Origin: Pelomonas sp039929605
GTDB taxonomy: Bacteria; Pseudomonadota; Gammaproteobacteria; Burkholderiales; Burkholderiaceae_C
Length of the DNA: 64,000 nucleotides
Reading direction: 5' to 3'
Assembly: GCF_039929605.1 (NCBI RefSeq)
Contig: NZ_JBDSQX010000114.1
Span: 1-64,000, forward strand
Shown: piece after piece, positions 43,395 through 51,287 of the stretch
How the letters are laid out: every line of letters starts with the position of its first letter
Position numbering within the stretch: the first letter of the stretch is position 1
Translations under genes and position numbers: made by a program
Notes under the pieces: model-generated
What the model saw: only the letters and a program-made list of their open reading frames with translations
Told to the model about the DNA's origin: nothing
The model's database searches: none

Positions 43395-43642
43395 TTGGCA
43401 AGTTTTCGCTCGACACCCTTGCCTGCGCTCAGTTGAGCAGTAGCAGAAAGCAAGCGTTTGGCATTGGCCGGGTTGCGCAGCAAGTAGGCGGTTTCCTCAA
43501 GAGACTGGTAGTCCTCCAAAGACAGCATCACTACCGACTGCTCGCCGTTGCGAGTAATGATCAAGGCCTCGTGGTCTTCGCACACACGATCCATCGTGCG
43601 AGCAAGGTTTGCGCGAGCTGAAGAGTAGGTAATGGCATCCAT
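43391..43642 (-). CDS. yefM: Antitoxin, YefM/Phd family (integron cassette 7)
   Basis: An 83-residue antitoxin that binds DNA through its N-terminal domain (MDAITYSSARANLARTMDRV ... ALIITRNGEQSVVMLSLEDY) and neutralises the toxin through its C-terminal tail. The toxin start overlaps its stop. ATG 43642 is preceded by a promoter-like region with a TGTACA core. Confidence 0.92.
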   Translation of the reverse strand: MDAITYSSARANLARTMDRVCEDHEALIITRNGEQSVVMLSLEDYQSLEETAYLLRNPANAKRLLSATAQLSAGKGVERKLAK

Positions 43643-43662
43643 GGCAAGCCCTCAAGTAAGTA

Positions 43663-43680
43663 CGTTTTATTGTACAAGTC
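43663..43680 (-). promoter_or_regulatory. Candidate yefM-yoeB operator
   Basis: On the minus strand TTGTACAATAAAACGTAC lies 20-40 bases upstream of yefM. It contains TGTACA (43671-43676), the core hexamer of the E. coli YefM operator, and a second partial GTAC half-site. TACAAT could also serve as a -10 box. Autoregulation is the known mode of this family. Confidence 0.55.
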
Positions 43681-43825
43681 TGTTGCGGTCCTGGCCACCA
43701 TGCGCAGAGAGACGCCTAATCGGGTAGCCAGCTCGGGCCGGGCGCCACGGTGGCCTGCTCGTAGCCGCCGAGGAGCAGGCGCCAGAAGCCGCCCTTTGAT
43801 CGTTGGCGTTGATGTCGTAGCCGCG

Positions 43826-43861
43826 CTGGTGACGGGACGAATCATCGGCGCTGAGGGCGCC
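43826..43861 (+). repeat. Imperfect direct repeat, left copy
   Basis: CTGGTGACGGGACGAATCAT, then CGGCGCTGAGGGCGCC, matches 45056-45089 apart from four substitutions and two extra bases. The two copies flank the solute-binding-protein gene. The 184 bases between the antitoxin operator and the solute-binding-protein gene hold no gene or attC that I can support. Confidence 0.6.
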
Positions 43862-44745
43862 TACTTCGGCTTCGCCTTCGTCGGCCAGCGCCGGAAGTCG
43901 TACCAGAGCTCCGGACGTTCGGCAGGCGTGGCGGTGCCGGGCGTGAGCAGCGGATTGGTGAGATCGATCACCACGCGCTCATGCAGGCGCGCACGGCGTA
44001 ACCGTTCGCCGAAGTAGCGCTCAAAGAGCTTGTCAAAGCTGCCATCGGCAATCGCCTGGTTCAGTCCGCGCTCGATGTCGGCGGCAAGCTTCGTGGCCTT
44101 GCGGTTCACCATGAAGTAGGCGTCATAGGGGTAGTGCAGCACCACGTTCGACTCCACCTCGAAGCGGTCCGAGCGCTCCTGCAGTTCATCCCAGACCTCG
44201 GTCAACCCACGGGGAAAGTAGTCGAATCGTTCTCCCTGCAGCATGTTGAAGAGCGCCAGATAGGCCGAGCCAGCCACGACCGGAACGCCGTTGGCACGCA
44301 GGATCTCGGTGTCCGGCCAGCCCTGGCCTTGGCCTACCCGCAGTTGCTGAAGCTGCTGCAGTGAGTTGAGCGATGCAAAGCGTGCCTGATCTCCGCGCCG
44401 GATGAGGCCAACCCGCCAACCGAGCATGCCGCGATTGACGGGGATGCGGATCGCCAGCAGGCGGGCTTCGCGCTCGGGCGAGGCAGGAATGGGCGCCACA
44501 TCGATCAAGCGCCCCGCCTCCAGCTCAAGGGCCTGGCGCTCCTGGTTCATGGTGACATCCGCTTGCTCGATCCGGTACTCGGTGCCGGAGCGCGCCAAAG
44601 CCAGTGCCAGCAATTGATCGGCGTAGACCGACCGACGGTCCTCCTGAACTTCGGGGCGCGGAATGCGCACGACCTCAACGGCCGCCGCAGCCTGCACCAC
44701 CACTGCAAGCCACAGCCCCGCGCAGAGTCGAGTGAGCACTGCCAT
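43861..44745 (-). CDS. Periplasmic solute-binding-like protein (SBP_bac_3 type)
   Basis: A 294-residue exported protein with signal peptide MAVLTRLCAGLWLAVVVQAAAA. The body (VYADQLLALALARSGTEYRI ... LRVGQGQGWPDTEILRANGV ... FDYFPRGLTEVWDELQERSD ... NQAIADGSFDKLFERYFGER) resembles the amino-acid-type periplasmic binding fold. No permease or ATPase gene adjoins, so it may serve a sensor or be an orphan. ATG 44745 has an AGGA site. Its stop codon lies at the edge of a direct repeat. Confidence 0.75.
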   Translation of the reverse strand: MAVLTRLCAGLWLAVVVQAAAAVEVVRIPRPEVQEDRRSVYADQLLALALARSGTEYRIEQADVTMNQERQALELEAGRLIDVAPIPASPEREARLLAIRIPVNRGMLGWRVGLIRRGDQARFASLNSLQQLQQLRVGQGQGWPDTEILRANGVPVVAGSAYLALFNMLQGERFDYFPRGLTEVWDELQERSDRFEVESNVVLHYPYDAYFMVNRKATKLAADIERGLNQAIADGSFDKLFERYFGERLRRARLHERVVIDLTNPLLTPGTATPAERPELWYDFRRWPTKAKPK

Positions 44746-44831
44746 GAAGAGTTCCTGCTGATACATCAGATGGCGATGCTACCGGTCGATCCCCAGAAGG
44801 CCGCAGCGTACGCCGCGCCGGACAAAGGAAA

Positions 44832-44861
44832 GCCCCGACCGGTGTCAAAACCGGGCGGGGC
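44832..44861 (-). terminator. Candidate hairpin terminator in the gap upstream of the solute-binding gene
   Basis: GCCCCG-A-CCGGT / ACCGG-G-CGGGGC with a six-base GTCAAA loop; on the minus strand it is followed by TTTCCTTTG. It could end transcripts from the ycnI operon, about 290 bases upstream. The whole gap 44746-45146 holds no gene I can support; it contains this hairpin and the right direct repeat. Confidence 0.45.
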
Positions 44862-45055
44862 GAAAGAGCGCTTCACACCGCCCGGGACGTCTCACCTTGC
44901 GGGGAGCGTAGGGCTGCGGCGTTCATCACAGCGCAGGGGGCTTCGCGGGCGACACCGGGGGGTGACGCGTTGCGGGCCGGAACTCGTGCTTTCGTGGTCG
45001 CGGGCGGATCGCGTACCGCCTCGCCAGGGGCCGCAACGTTGCCGGGGGCCATGCA

Positions 45056-45089
45056 CTGGTGACGGGCTGAATCATCTTCGCTGGGCGCC
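45056..45089 (+). repeat. Imperfect direct repeat, right copy
   Basis: CTGGTGACGGGCTGAATCAT, then CTTCGCTGGGCGCC, pairs with the copy at 43826-43861. The copies are 1.2 kb apart in the same orientation. Confidence 0.6.
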
Positions 45090-45146
45090 CGGAACAATGC
45101 CGCGATCAACCGGGCGCTTGGGCCGCTAATTCCGCTTCCAGCGGGC

Positions 45147-45671
45147 TCAGTGCGCGTGCGCCTCTTGCGCCGCCGGCAGCACCTTCAGCCGAACCGCCGG
45201 GGCGCGCAGCTTGGTGTTGGCGGCGCTGGGCAGGTCGGCCCAGTTCCACTCGCCCTGGGTGCACACCTGCCGCACCTTGAACCACAGCTCGCCCGCCTCG
45301 GCCGGCAGCGAGGCGCGCAGCACGAACTCGTCGTACCAGGCGTCCTGCAGGTAGTTGGCCTCGCCGTTGGCCGTCCAGCGCACCTCGGCCAGCTCGTCGG
45401 TGACCGGCTTGCCGTGGCTCTCGAAAGGCGTCTTCAGTGGGCGGCGCTTGGTGGTCAGCGTCCAGCCGGGTTTGGGCATGGGCTTGGCGCCGCGCAAACC
45501 TTCTGGCAGCGTGACGACGATCTCCTTCGTCGCCGCGCCGCCCTCGCAGCCGTGGCCGACCTTGAAGGCAGCGCGGTAGCTGCTGCCGGCCGGAGCTTCG
45601 GGTTGGTCCAGCGCGATGTGGGCCTGGGCGCTCGCGGCGGCGAGCAGCAGGAGGGCAGCAATGTTTTTCAT
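45147..45671 (-). CDS. YcnI-family (DUF1775) exported protein, probable copper chaperone
   Basis: A 174-residue protein with signal peptide MKNIAALLLLAAASAQA and a mature N-terminus starting with His (HIALDQPEAPAGSSYRAAFK). The N-terminal His after cleavage and the conserved VGHGCEGGAA and AEVRWTANG segments are typical of YcnI, whose family members bind copper through the N-terminal His. The last residues (AQEAHAH) add more His. Its ATG overlaps the TonB-receptor stop (ATGA). Copper binding is inferred from the family. Confidence 0.83.
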   Translation of the reverse strand: MKNIAALLLLAAASAQAHIALDQPEAPAGSSYRAAFKVGHGCEGGAATKEIVVTLPEGLRGAKPMPKPGWTLTTKRRPLKTPFESHGKPVTDELAEVRWTANGEANYLQDAWYDEFVLRASLPAEAGELWFKVRQVCTQGEWNWADLPSAANTKLRAPAVRLKVLPAAQEAHAH

Positions 45672-47989
45672 AGGTCGAAGCGCAGGTTGGCCAGCACGGT
45701 GCGGCCGGGGTAGGGGTGGAAGTTCCAGTATTCGGCGTTGTTCAGGTTGTCCACGCCGAGGCTGGCGCTCCATTGGCGAGTGATGCGCCAGGCGAGTTTG
45801 ACGTCGGTGGTGACGTAGCGGCTGAAGCCCTGGTAGGCCATGCCGTTGAAGTCGGCATTGTTGAGATTGCCGTATTGCCGGCTGCCGTAGCGCGCGCCCA
45901 GGCTCGCGTCCAGCTCGGGTGTGATGGCGTAGCTGAGCAGCGCGCTGGCCCGCCAGCGCGGCACGCGCGGCTGCTGCTTGCCGAGCGTGTCGCCCGCCGT
46001 GGCAACGAAGCCGGCGTTCTCCTTGATCGCCGAATCGGCATAGGTCAGGCTGGCCTGCCAGCGCAGCGCCTTGCCCACGTCGCCGCGCCCGGCCAGCTCC
46101 AGCCCGAGCGTCTCGATGCGGGCGATGTTCTGCACGCTGGACACCGTTCGGCCGTCGATGACGCTGGCCTGGCTGTAGAGGGCGTCGCGGGTGTTCTCGT
46201 GGAAAAGCGTGGCACGCAGCTCGCCGGCGTCGCCATGCCACAGCGCCGACAGCTCGCGCGTCCAGCCGCGCTCGGCCTTGAGGCCCGGGTTGGTAACGGG
46301 GTCGCCCTCGACATAGGCGCCCGTGCTGCTGAGGCCGCCCTGGAAGAGTTCGCCCACGGTGGGCCAGCGCACGGCCCGGCCGACGCTGGCGCGCAGGTCC
46401 AGCGTGTCGCTGGCGGCCCAGCCGAGTGCGGTCTTGGGAGAGAAGGCGCTCTCGTGGCGGTTGGCATAACTGACCGTCTGGCCGGTGGCTGCCGTCTTGC
46501 TGCCGTCCCGCGCGGCCCAGGTCTCGTGGCGCAGGCCCAGCACGGCGCGCAGGCCGGGCGCCAGGTCCAGCACGCGCTGGGCGAAGGCGCTGGTCAGCGT
46601 GGTCTCGCCGTTGAAGGCGGTGAAGGGCGTGAGCTTGCCGTCGTTCAGCCAGTCGGATGCGTCATCGACGCGCTGGCGCCAGACATGGTGCTCGCGCTGC
46701 AGGCCGCCCTCCCAGCCATCGGCCGAGGCCTTGGCGGCCAGCGTCGTCCAGCCGCTGCCGTCCAAGCGAGTGATACGTCCGGCTGCGCCGTTACGTGCAA
46801 GCGGCTGGGCGCTGCGGTCCTTGGCATCCTCGTAGTGGCTGGCGGCGAGCTCCCAGTTCAAGGCCGCGCCAACCTGCTTGAGCGTGGCGCCGAGGATGCG
46901 GTGCTCGGCCTCGTCGTGCGTCAGGCCGAACTCGTTGGCCGCCAGCGTGTAGCCGCGCCCGTCGATGCTGATGGGGCCGGTGGTGACGGCCTGGCCCGCC
47001 GCGTCGCGCAGCCAGCTGCGGCTGCTGGCGTCGCCGTTGTTGCGCCACAGGCCCAGCAGCGCCTGGGCGCGCAGCTCAGGCGTGGGCTGCCAGGCCAGGC
47101 GCAGCTTGGCCTGGTCCTGCACGGTGTGCATCTGCGTGGCCGCGCCGAGCAGCCACCAGGGCTGACCGAAGCGGTCCTGGCCGGCCACCGCACCCGTCAC
47201 CGGCACGGCGTTGGCGGCGGGGGAAGTGGTGGCGACGGCGCGGGTCGGGAAGGTCAGCGGCTGGCCTTCGTTGTTGTGACGCGAGAGGCTGAGCCACCAG
47301 CTCCAGTCGCCCGCTTTGTCGCCCAGTGAGGCGCTGGCGTGGCGGCCTTGGTAGGTGATGTCGTCGCCGCCGTAGCGCCAGCGTTGGGCGTACAGGCCGG
47401 CCTCGGCATGGGCCTCGAAGGCCTGCGGGCGGCGGGTCTGGTAGTCGACGACGGCGCCCACCGAGTTGCCGCTGTAGGCCGCCGAAAACGGGCCGTAGAG
47501 CACGTCCACGCGGGCGACCTCCTCGGCGCCAACGAGGCCCCAGCGCGGCGTGAAGGCGGCGCCGTTGCCCAGCAGGTTGGCCAGCGGGATGCCGTCGACA
47601 AACACCAGCGCCCGTGCGCTGTTGCCCGTGCCCGAGGCGCGGGTGGACAGCACGGCGTGGTTGTAGTCGCCGGGGTAGCGCTTGCGCACCAGCAGGCTGG
47701 GCAGGTACCTGAGCGCGTCCTCGGCGTCGGTGGCGTTGATGCTGCGCGCGATGTCGGCGGCCGTCACGCCTTCCAGCGTGGTCGGGATGACGGTGGGCAG
47801 CGAGGTGGAAGCGGCGCCGCTGATGGTGACGAGGCCGAGGGCGGTGCGAGGTTGCTGAGTTTGCTGAGGTTGGGCCGTGGCAGCGGAGGGCGCGTGCTCA
47901 TCGCAGTCGTCACAGGCGCGGGCCGGTTGGGACGCGAGGGCCAGCGCGGCGCAGGCAGCCGCCGCGCGCGCAAGGGCAGTCTTGTTCAT
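45668..47989 (-). CDS. TonB-dependent outer-membrane receptor, probably copper-linked
   Basis: A 773-residue receptor. The signal peptide ends near LASQPARA and is followed by a Cys/Asp/His-rich start CDDCDEHAPSAATA. The plug domain covers about residues 70-190 (AEDALRYLPSLLVRKRYPGD ... VLYGPFSAAYSGNSVGAVVD), followed by a 22-strand-type barrel ending in VLANLRFDL with the terminal aromatic pattern of outer-membrane proteins. Its neighbours DUF2946 and YcnI make copper uptake the best guess; substrate assignment is inference. Confidence 0.85.
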   Translation of the reverse strand: MNKTALARAAAACAALALASQPARACDDCDEHAPSAATAQPQQTQQPRTALGLVTISGAASTSLPTVIPTTLEGVTAADIARSINATDAEDALRYLPSLLVRKRYPGDYNHAVLSTRASGTGNSARALVFVDGIPLANLLGNGAAFTPRWGLVGAEEVARVDVLYGPFSAAYSGNSVGAVVDYQTRRPQAFEAHAEAGLYAQRWRYGGDDITYQGRHASASLGDKAGDWSWWLSLSRHNNEGQPLTFPTRAVATTSPAANAVPVTGAVAGQDRFGQPWWLLGAATQMHTVQDQAKLRLAWQPTPELRAQALLGLWRNNGDASSRSWLRDAAGQAVTTGPISIDGRGYTLAANEFGLTHDEAEHRILGATLKQVGAALNWELAASHYEDAKDRSAQPLARNGAAGRITRLDGSGWTTLAAKASADGWEGGLQREHHVWRQRVDDASDWLNDGKLTPFTAFNGETTLTSAFAQRVLDLAPGLRAVLGLRHETWAARDGSKTAATGQTVSYANRHESAFSPKTALGWAASDTLDLRASVGRAVRWPTVGELFQGGLSSTGAYVEGDPVTNPGLKAERGWTRELSALWHGDAGELRATLFHENTRDALYSQASVIDGRTVSSVQNIARIETLGLELAGRGDVGKALRWQASLTYADSAIKENAGFVATAGDTLGKQQPRVPRWRASALLSYAITPELDASLGARYGSRQYGNLNNADFNGMAYQGFSRYVTTDVKLAWRITRQWSASLGVDNLNNAEYWNFHPYPGRTVLANLRFDL

Positions 47990-48074
47990 GGAGGTCGTGA
48001 TCGGAGTCGGGCCGGCACCCGGGGGGTGCGCGGCGTTCACCCGGGCCGGTGGGGCCTCGGGGTCGGCTTGGGAC

Positions 48075-48476
48075 TCAGATCGATGCGGGTGGCGCGCGGG
48101 CGCTGGCGGGCCGCCAGGCGTGGCCGGTAACGGGGGCGGTCCAGAAGCGCGCGGGTACCTCGGTGACGAGGTCGTCGCGCAGCAGCAGGGCCGGCACCGG
48201 CGGCGGGCCGGCCAGGCCGGCGCCGCTGATGTGGCAGGCCGGGCAATGGCCGTGGGCCAGCAGGTCCAGCGCCGCTTCGATGGGCTTGGGCTGGCTCGCC
48301 TTGCCACTGAGCGAGGGCGCGCGGCAGATGTCCTGCCAGGCCGATACGTCGCCCCGCGCGTTCGCCAGCGCCGCGCTGATGCCCGGCGCCAGCATGCCCA
48401 TCACCAGCACGGCCAGCAGCCACCAGGACTGGCGGCGTGCGTGGGCGCGGCTGAAGGCGTGGGGGAAGGCGGGCAT
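48075..48476 (-). CDS. DUF2946-family protein
   Basis: A 133-residue protein with an N-terminal hydrophobic segment (WWLLAVLVMGMLAPGISAAL) and, after it, CRAPS and LLAHGHCPACHISG, a Cys-His-rich patch. This is the DUF2946 pattern, often encoded beside TonB-dependent copper receptors. ATG 48476 is chosen; the longer open frame overlaps the divergent gene. It heads the run DUF2946, TonB receptor, YcnI on the minus strand. Confidence 0.75.
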   Translation of the reverse strand: MPAFPHAFSRAHARRQSWWLLAVLVMGMLAPGISAALANARGDVSAWQDICRAPSLSGKASQPKPIEAALDLLAHGHCPACHISGAGLAGPPPVPALLLRDDLVTEVPARFWTAPVTGHAWRPASARAPPASI

Positions 48477-48570
48477 GGCGGCGGATTCTAGGAGGCAGCC
48501 CGGCGGGGCGACCTTGTCCTCCGACAAACTGGGGTTGTGCAGCGCACGCACGCAGGAACACACTGCGCGC

Positions 48571-49206
48571 ATGGACGCCCCCGTCGCGCCACCCCCCAAG
48601 CCCTGGCCCGCGCGTTTGCTCGGCTGGATGGGTGCCGAGGCGCCCAAGCTGATCGCCAGCATCGTCGTGCTGGTGCTGGGCTTCTGGATCAAGGACTCGG
48701 TGGACCTGGCCATCAAGCAGCGCCAACTCGACCTGAGCTACACCAAGGAGATGCTGAGCCTGCTGCAAAAGCTCAACGAGGAGGAAGACCTTGCCAAGCT
48801 CAAGAACGCCTCGGTGGTGCTGGCCTCCTTCGGTGAGCCGGCCCTGCCGGCCCTGCTGATGGAGCTGCGCCGCACCGACCTGCACGGCGTGGCGGCGGTG
48901 CATGGGCTGGAGGCCATGGCCGTGCGCGAGCCCGCGCTGCTGTGCCGGGCGCTGCCGCCGCTGCTGCTCAAGCGCAACCAGCACTACGGCATCGACGCCC
49001 ACCGCGGCCTGCTGCAGCTGGTGGGCGACAACGGCTGCGTGAAGGCGCTGCCGCTGCTGCGCCGTTACCGCGATTTCGTCAACGCGGCCGTGGCCGGCCA
49101 GCCCGCCGAGCTACGGCGGCGCATCGGCGGCGACATCCCCGCGCCGGCCGAGGATTTCCCGCGCCTGAAGAAGGCGGTGGACGAAGCCATCGCCAACCTG
49201 GAGTGA
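48571..49206 (+). CDS. Membrane-anchored HEAT-like protein, unknown function (gene 1 of three)
   Basis: A 211-residue protein with one N-terminal transmembrane helix (LIASIVVLVLGFWIKDSV), then a helical coiled segment (AIKQRQLDLSYTKEMLSLLQ) and repeated alpha-helices with an HEAT-like rhythm (LPALLMELRRTDLHGVAAVH ... GNNGCVK-like GDNGCVKALPLLRRYRDFV). It is followed after two bases by the next gene. I do not recognise the family. Confidence 0.68.
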   Translation: MDAPVAPPPKPWPARLLGWMGAEAPKLIASIVVLVLGFWIKDSVDLAIKQRQLDLSYTKEMLSLLQKLNEEEDLAKLKNASVVLASFGEPALPALLMELRRTDLHGVAAVHGLEAMAVREPALLCRALPPLLLKRNQHYGIDAHRGLLQLVGDNGCVKALPLLRRYRDFVNAAVAGQPAELRRRIGGDIPAPAEDFPRLKKAVDEAIANLE

Positions 49207-49208
49207 CC

Positions 49209-50006
49209 ATGCGTGCCTTGTTGTTCGCACTGACCCTGCTCTACGCCCCGGCCCAGGCTGCTGTCGTGAGCTGCGCGGCGGCGCCGGGCCGCTTCACCGT
49301 GTTGCTCAGCGAGCCCGGCGGTGACGCCATGCCCGACCGCGCGGCCACCGAGCGCTTCCTGAACAAGCTGCAATTCCAGCTCGACCAGGAGCGCGACGAG
49401 CGCTGGATCAACCCCAACGCCACGCCGGTGGCCTTCAAGGCCTGCCCCAAGCGCGTGCCGGCGCTGGACGGCAGCGAGTTCAGCCCCGAGCTGGTGGAGC
49501 AACTGCATAGCCAGCGCGTGCTGATGGAGGTCTGGGGCGTGGTGGAACGCGAGGGCGGCGTAGCCGGCGGGCCGCTGAGCGCACAGATCAACTACCTGCT
49601 GGTGCCGCTGCGCTTCGCGGCGAACCAGAGCGAAATCGTTCCCTCGGGCCTGCAACGCCTGCGCTATCCCGAGGCCGGTGCCGCGCCGACGCAAGACGCC
49701 GTGCAGCTGATCTCCAAACCGCTGGACCTGGACGCCTTCATTGCCAGCGCCCTGGGCCTGAAGCTGCTGCGCGAGCACGCGTTCGAGCCGGCGCATGCCA
49801 ACCTGTGCCGCGCCAGCGGGCTGCTGGGGGCGATGCTCAAGCGGCCGCTGACCGGGCGCAGCAAAACCGAGCTGACGGCGCTGCACGACTTCGTGCTCAG
49901 CAGCGCCGGCCGCGTGCTGCGTGAGGCGCTGGCGGACCCGGCCTACCCCAGGACCGGGCTGCTGCGCCTGCAGCTGCCGGCCCAACCCTGCGCGGGAGGC
50001 GAGTAA
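49209..50006 (+). CDS. Exported protein, unknown function (gene 2 of three)
   Basis: A 265-residue protein with a short signal peptide (MRALLFALTLLYAPAQA) and a mature part of mixed alpha/beta character (AAPGRFTVLLSEPGGDAMPD ... QINYLLVPLRFAANQSEI). It has three Cys residues that could pair in the periplasm. Its stop overlaps the next ATG (TAATG), so the two are co-translated. No known domain. Confidence 0.68.
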   Translation: MRALLFALTLLYAPAQAAVVSCAAAPGRFTVLLSEPGGDAMPDRAATERFLNKLQFQLDQERDERWINPNATPVAFKACPKRVPALDGSEFSPELVEQLHSQRVLMEVWGVVEREGGVAGGPLSAQINYLLVPLRFAANQSEIVPSGLQRLRYPEAGAAPTQDAVQLISKPLDLDAFIASALGLKLLREHAFEPAHANLCRASGLLGAMLKRPLTGRSKTELTALHDFVLSSAGRVLREALADPAYPRTGLLRLQLPAQPCAGGE

Positions 50007-51286
50007 TGCGCCACCTCACCTTGCTGCTGTTGACGGCCCTGCTGCCCCTGCAGCTGCTGGCGATGGACATCCGCCCCTGCTCCGACCCGGTCGTGTTCAG
50101 CGGCGCGGCGGTGAATGCCCTGGTGCTGCCCTGGCGGGCCCAGAGTGGTTCTCCGGCACTGGAGGCAGCCAGCCGACAGATGTCGGCACTGGCGCAGCTG
50201 CAGCTGCTGACGGGCATGCTCAAGTTCGGCTCCATCGGCGTGGTGGACCTGGTGGCCGAACCGCGCCAGGTCTGCGACGTCGACCAGGTGCTGAGCCGCG
50301 TCAGCCAGACCGGCGTGGCCAGTGGCCCCAGTGGCCGGCTCAAGGCCGGGCAGGGCGTGGTGGTGCTGTGGGGGCGGTTGTTCGAGCAGGACGGCGAGCT
50401 GTTCCTGCAGAGCTACCTTCGCTTTGCCCGCCAGGGCGCCGCCGGGCTGGAGCCCGAGGTGCTCAAGGTGCCGGTGCGTGCCGGTGACGCCACGCTCTCG
50501 CTGCAGGCGGCGCTGCCCGCGCAGGCGCTGTCGTTCGCGCCGCGCCGCATCCGGCTGGATGACCTTGCCCGCATCGACGCGGCTTTTCGCGCCGCGCTGC
50601 TGGTGCGGCCATCACCCGACCTGGCGGCGCCCGGCGTGGAGATCGGCCGCTCGACGAGCGAGAGCTTCCCCTACTGGGTGGCCGAGACACGCGGCGACTG
50701 GCTTCGGTTGGCGCCGATGCGCACGGGGCTGCCGGCCGGCTGGGTGCGGGCGCACACGGGAGATGACACGCCCGAGTGGTCGCTGTCGCGCTGGCTGCCG
50801 GAGCTGGACTTTGCCGAGGGCGTGGCCGGCTGGCTGCGCCTGCGCACCGGCGGTGTGCCGGCGGCGCAGCGCCAGCCCATGGCGGACGCGGCCCTGGCCG
50901 CACTGGCCCGCTACGAACGCGCGGTGCCGGCGGATCAGGCGCCCTCAGCCTGGGGCCTGGCGGCCGGCTTGCGAGGCCAGCTCGCCTGGGGCTACGAGCA
51001 GCGCGAGGCCGCCGCCCAGCACTTCGCCCAGGCCGCGGAGCGCCTGCCCGGCACGGCCGCCGCGCGCCAGACGGCTGCCGTCATGAAGGCCGCGCAACGG
51101 CCACTCGACGCGGCGTCCGCCAAGGCGCTGGCCGATGAGCTGCTGGCCGTGCTGGCCCTGGACCCGCACGACACGTTGGTGCGGGCCAATCTGCAGGCCT
51201 TGTACCGCCTCTACGCGCAGCGGCCCGACTGGAGCCCGTTCACGGCGGACGAACTGGCCATGCGCCAGCAGCTGCTGGGCGGCTGA
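50006..51286 (+). CDS. Exported protein with SH3-like and TPR-like parts, unknown function (gene 3 of three)
   Basis: A 426-residue protein with signal peptide MRHLTLLLLTALLPLQLLA. The N-terminal half contains conserved-looking VLPWRAQSGSPALEAASRQM and VVVLWGRLFEQDGELFLQSY. The segment SFPYWVAETRGDWLRLAPMR followed by PAGWVRAHTGD reads like an SH3b domain. The last 170 residues are TPR-like helices (ALARYERAVPADQAPSAWGL ... WGYEQREAAAQHFAQAAERL). Together with the two preceding genes it forms an operon of unrecognised function. It ends two bases from the convergent hipA-like gene. Confidence 0.7.
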   Translation: MRHLTLLLLTALLPLQLLAMDIRPCSDPVVFSGAAVNALVLPWRAQSGSPALEAASRQMSALAQLQLLTGMLKFGSIGVVDLVAEPRQVCDVDQVLSRVSQTGVASGPSGRLKAGQGVVVLWGRLFEQDGELFLQSYLRFARQGAAGLEPEVLKVPVRAGDATLSLQAALPAQALSFAPRRIRLDDLARIDAAFRAALLVRPSPDLAAPGVEIGRSTSESFPYWVAETRGDWLRLAPMRTGLPAGWVRAHTGDDTPEWSLSRWLPELDFAEGVAGWLRLRTGGVPAAQRQPMADAALAALARYERAVPADQAPSAWGLAAGLRGQLAWGYEQREAAAQHFAQAAERLPGTAAARQTAAVMKAAQRPLDAASAKALADELLAVLALDPHDTLVRANLQALYRLYAQRPDWSPFTADELAMRQQLLGG

Positions 51287-51287
51287 A

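Noticed and set aside
43561..43845. Minus-strand frame overlapping the yefM 5' end
   Set aside because: It runs through the antitoxin gene and its operator in another frame, with no similarity to a known family; the yefM reading is clearly better.
44767..45146. Possible small genes in the 380-base gap beside the ycnI gene
   Set aside because: The open frames there have no ribosome binding site or similarity; only a hairpin and a direct repeat stand out.
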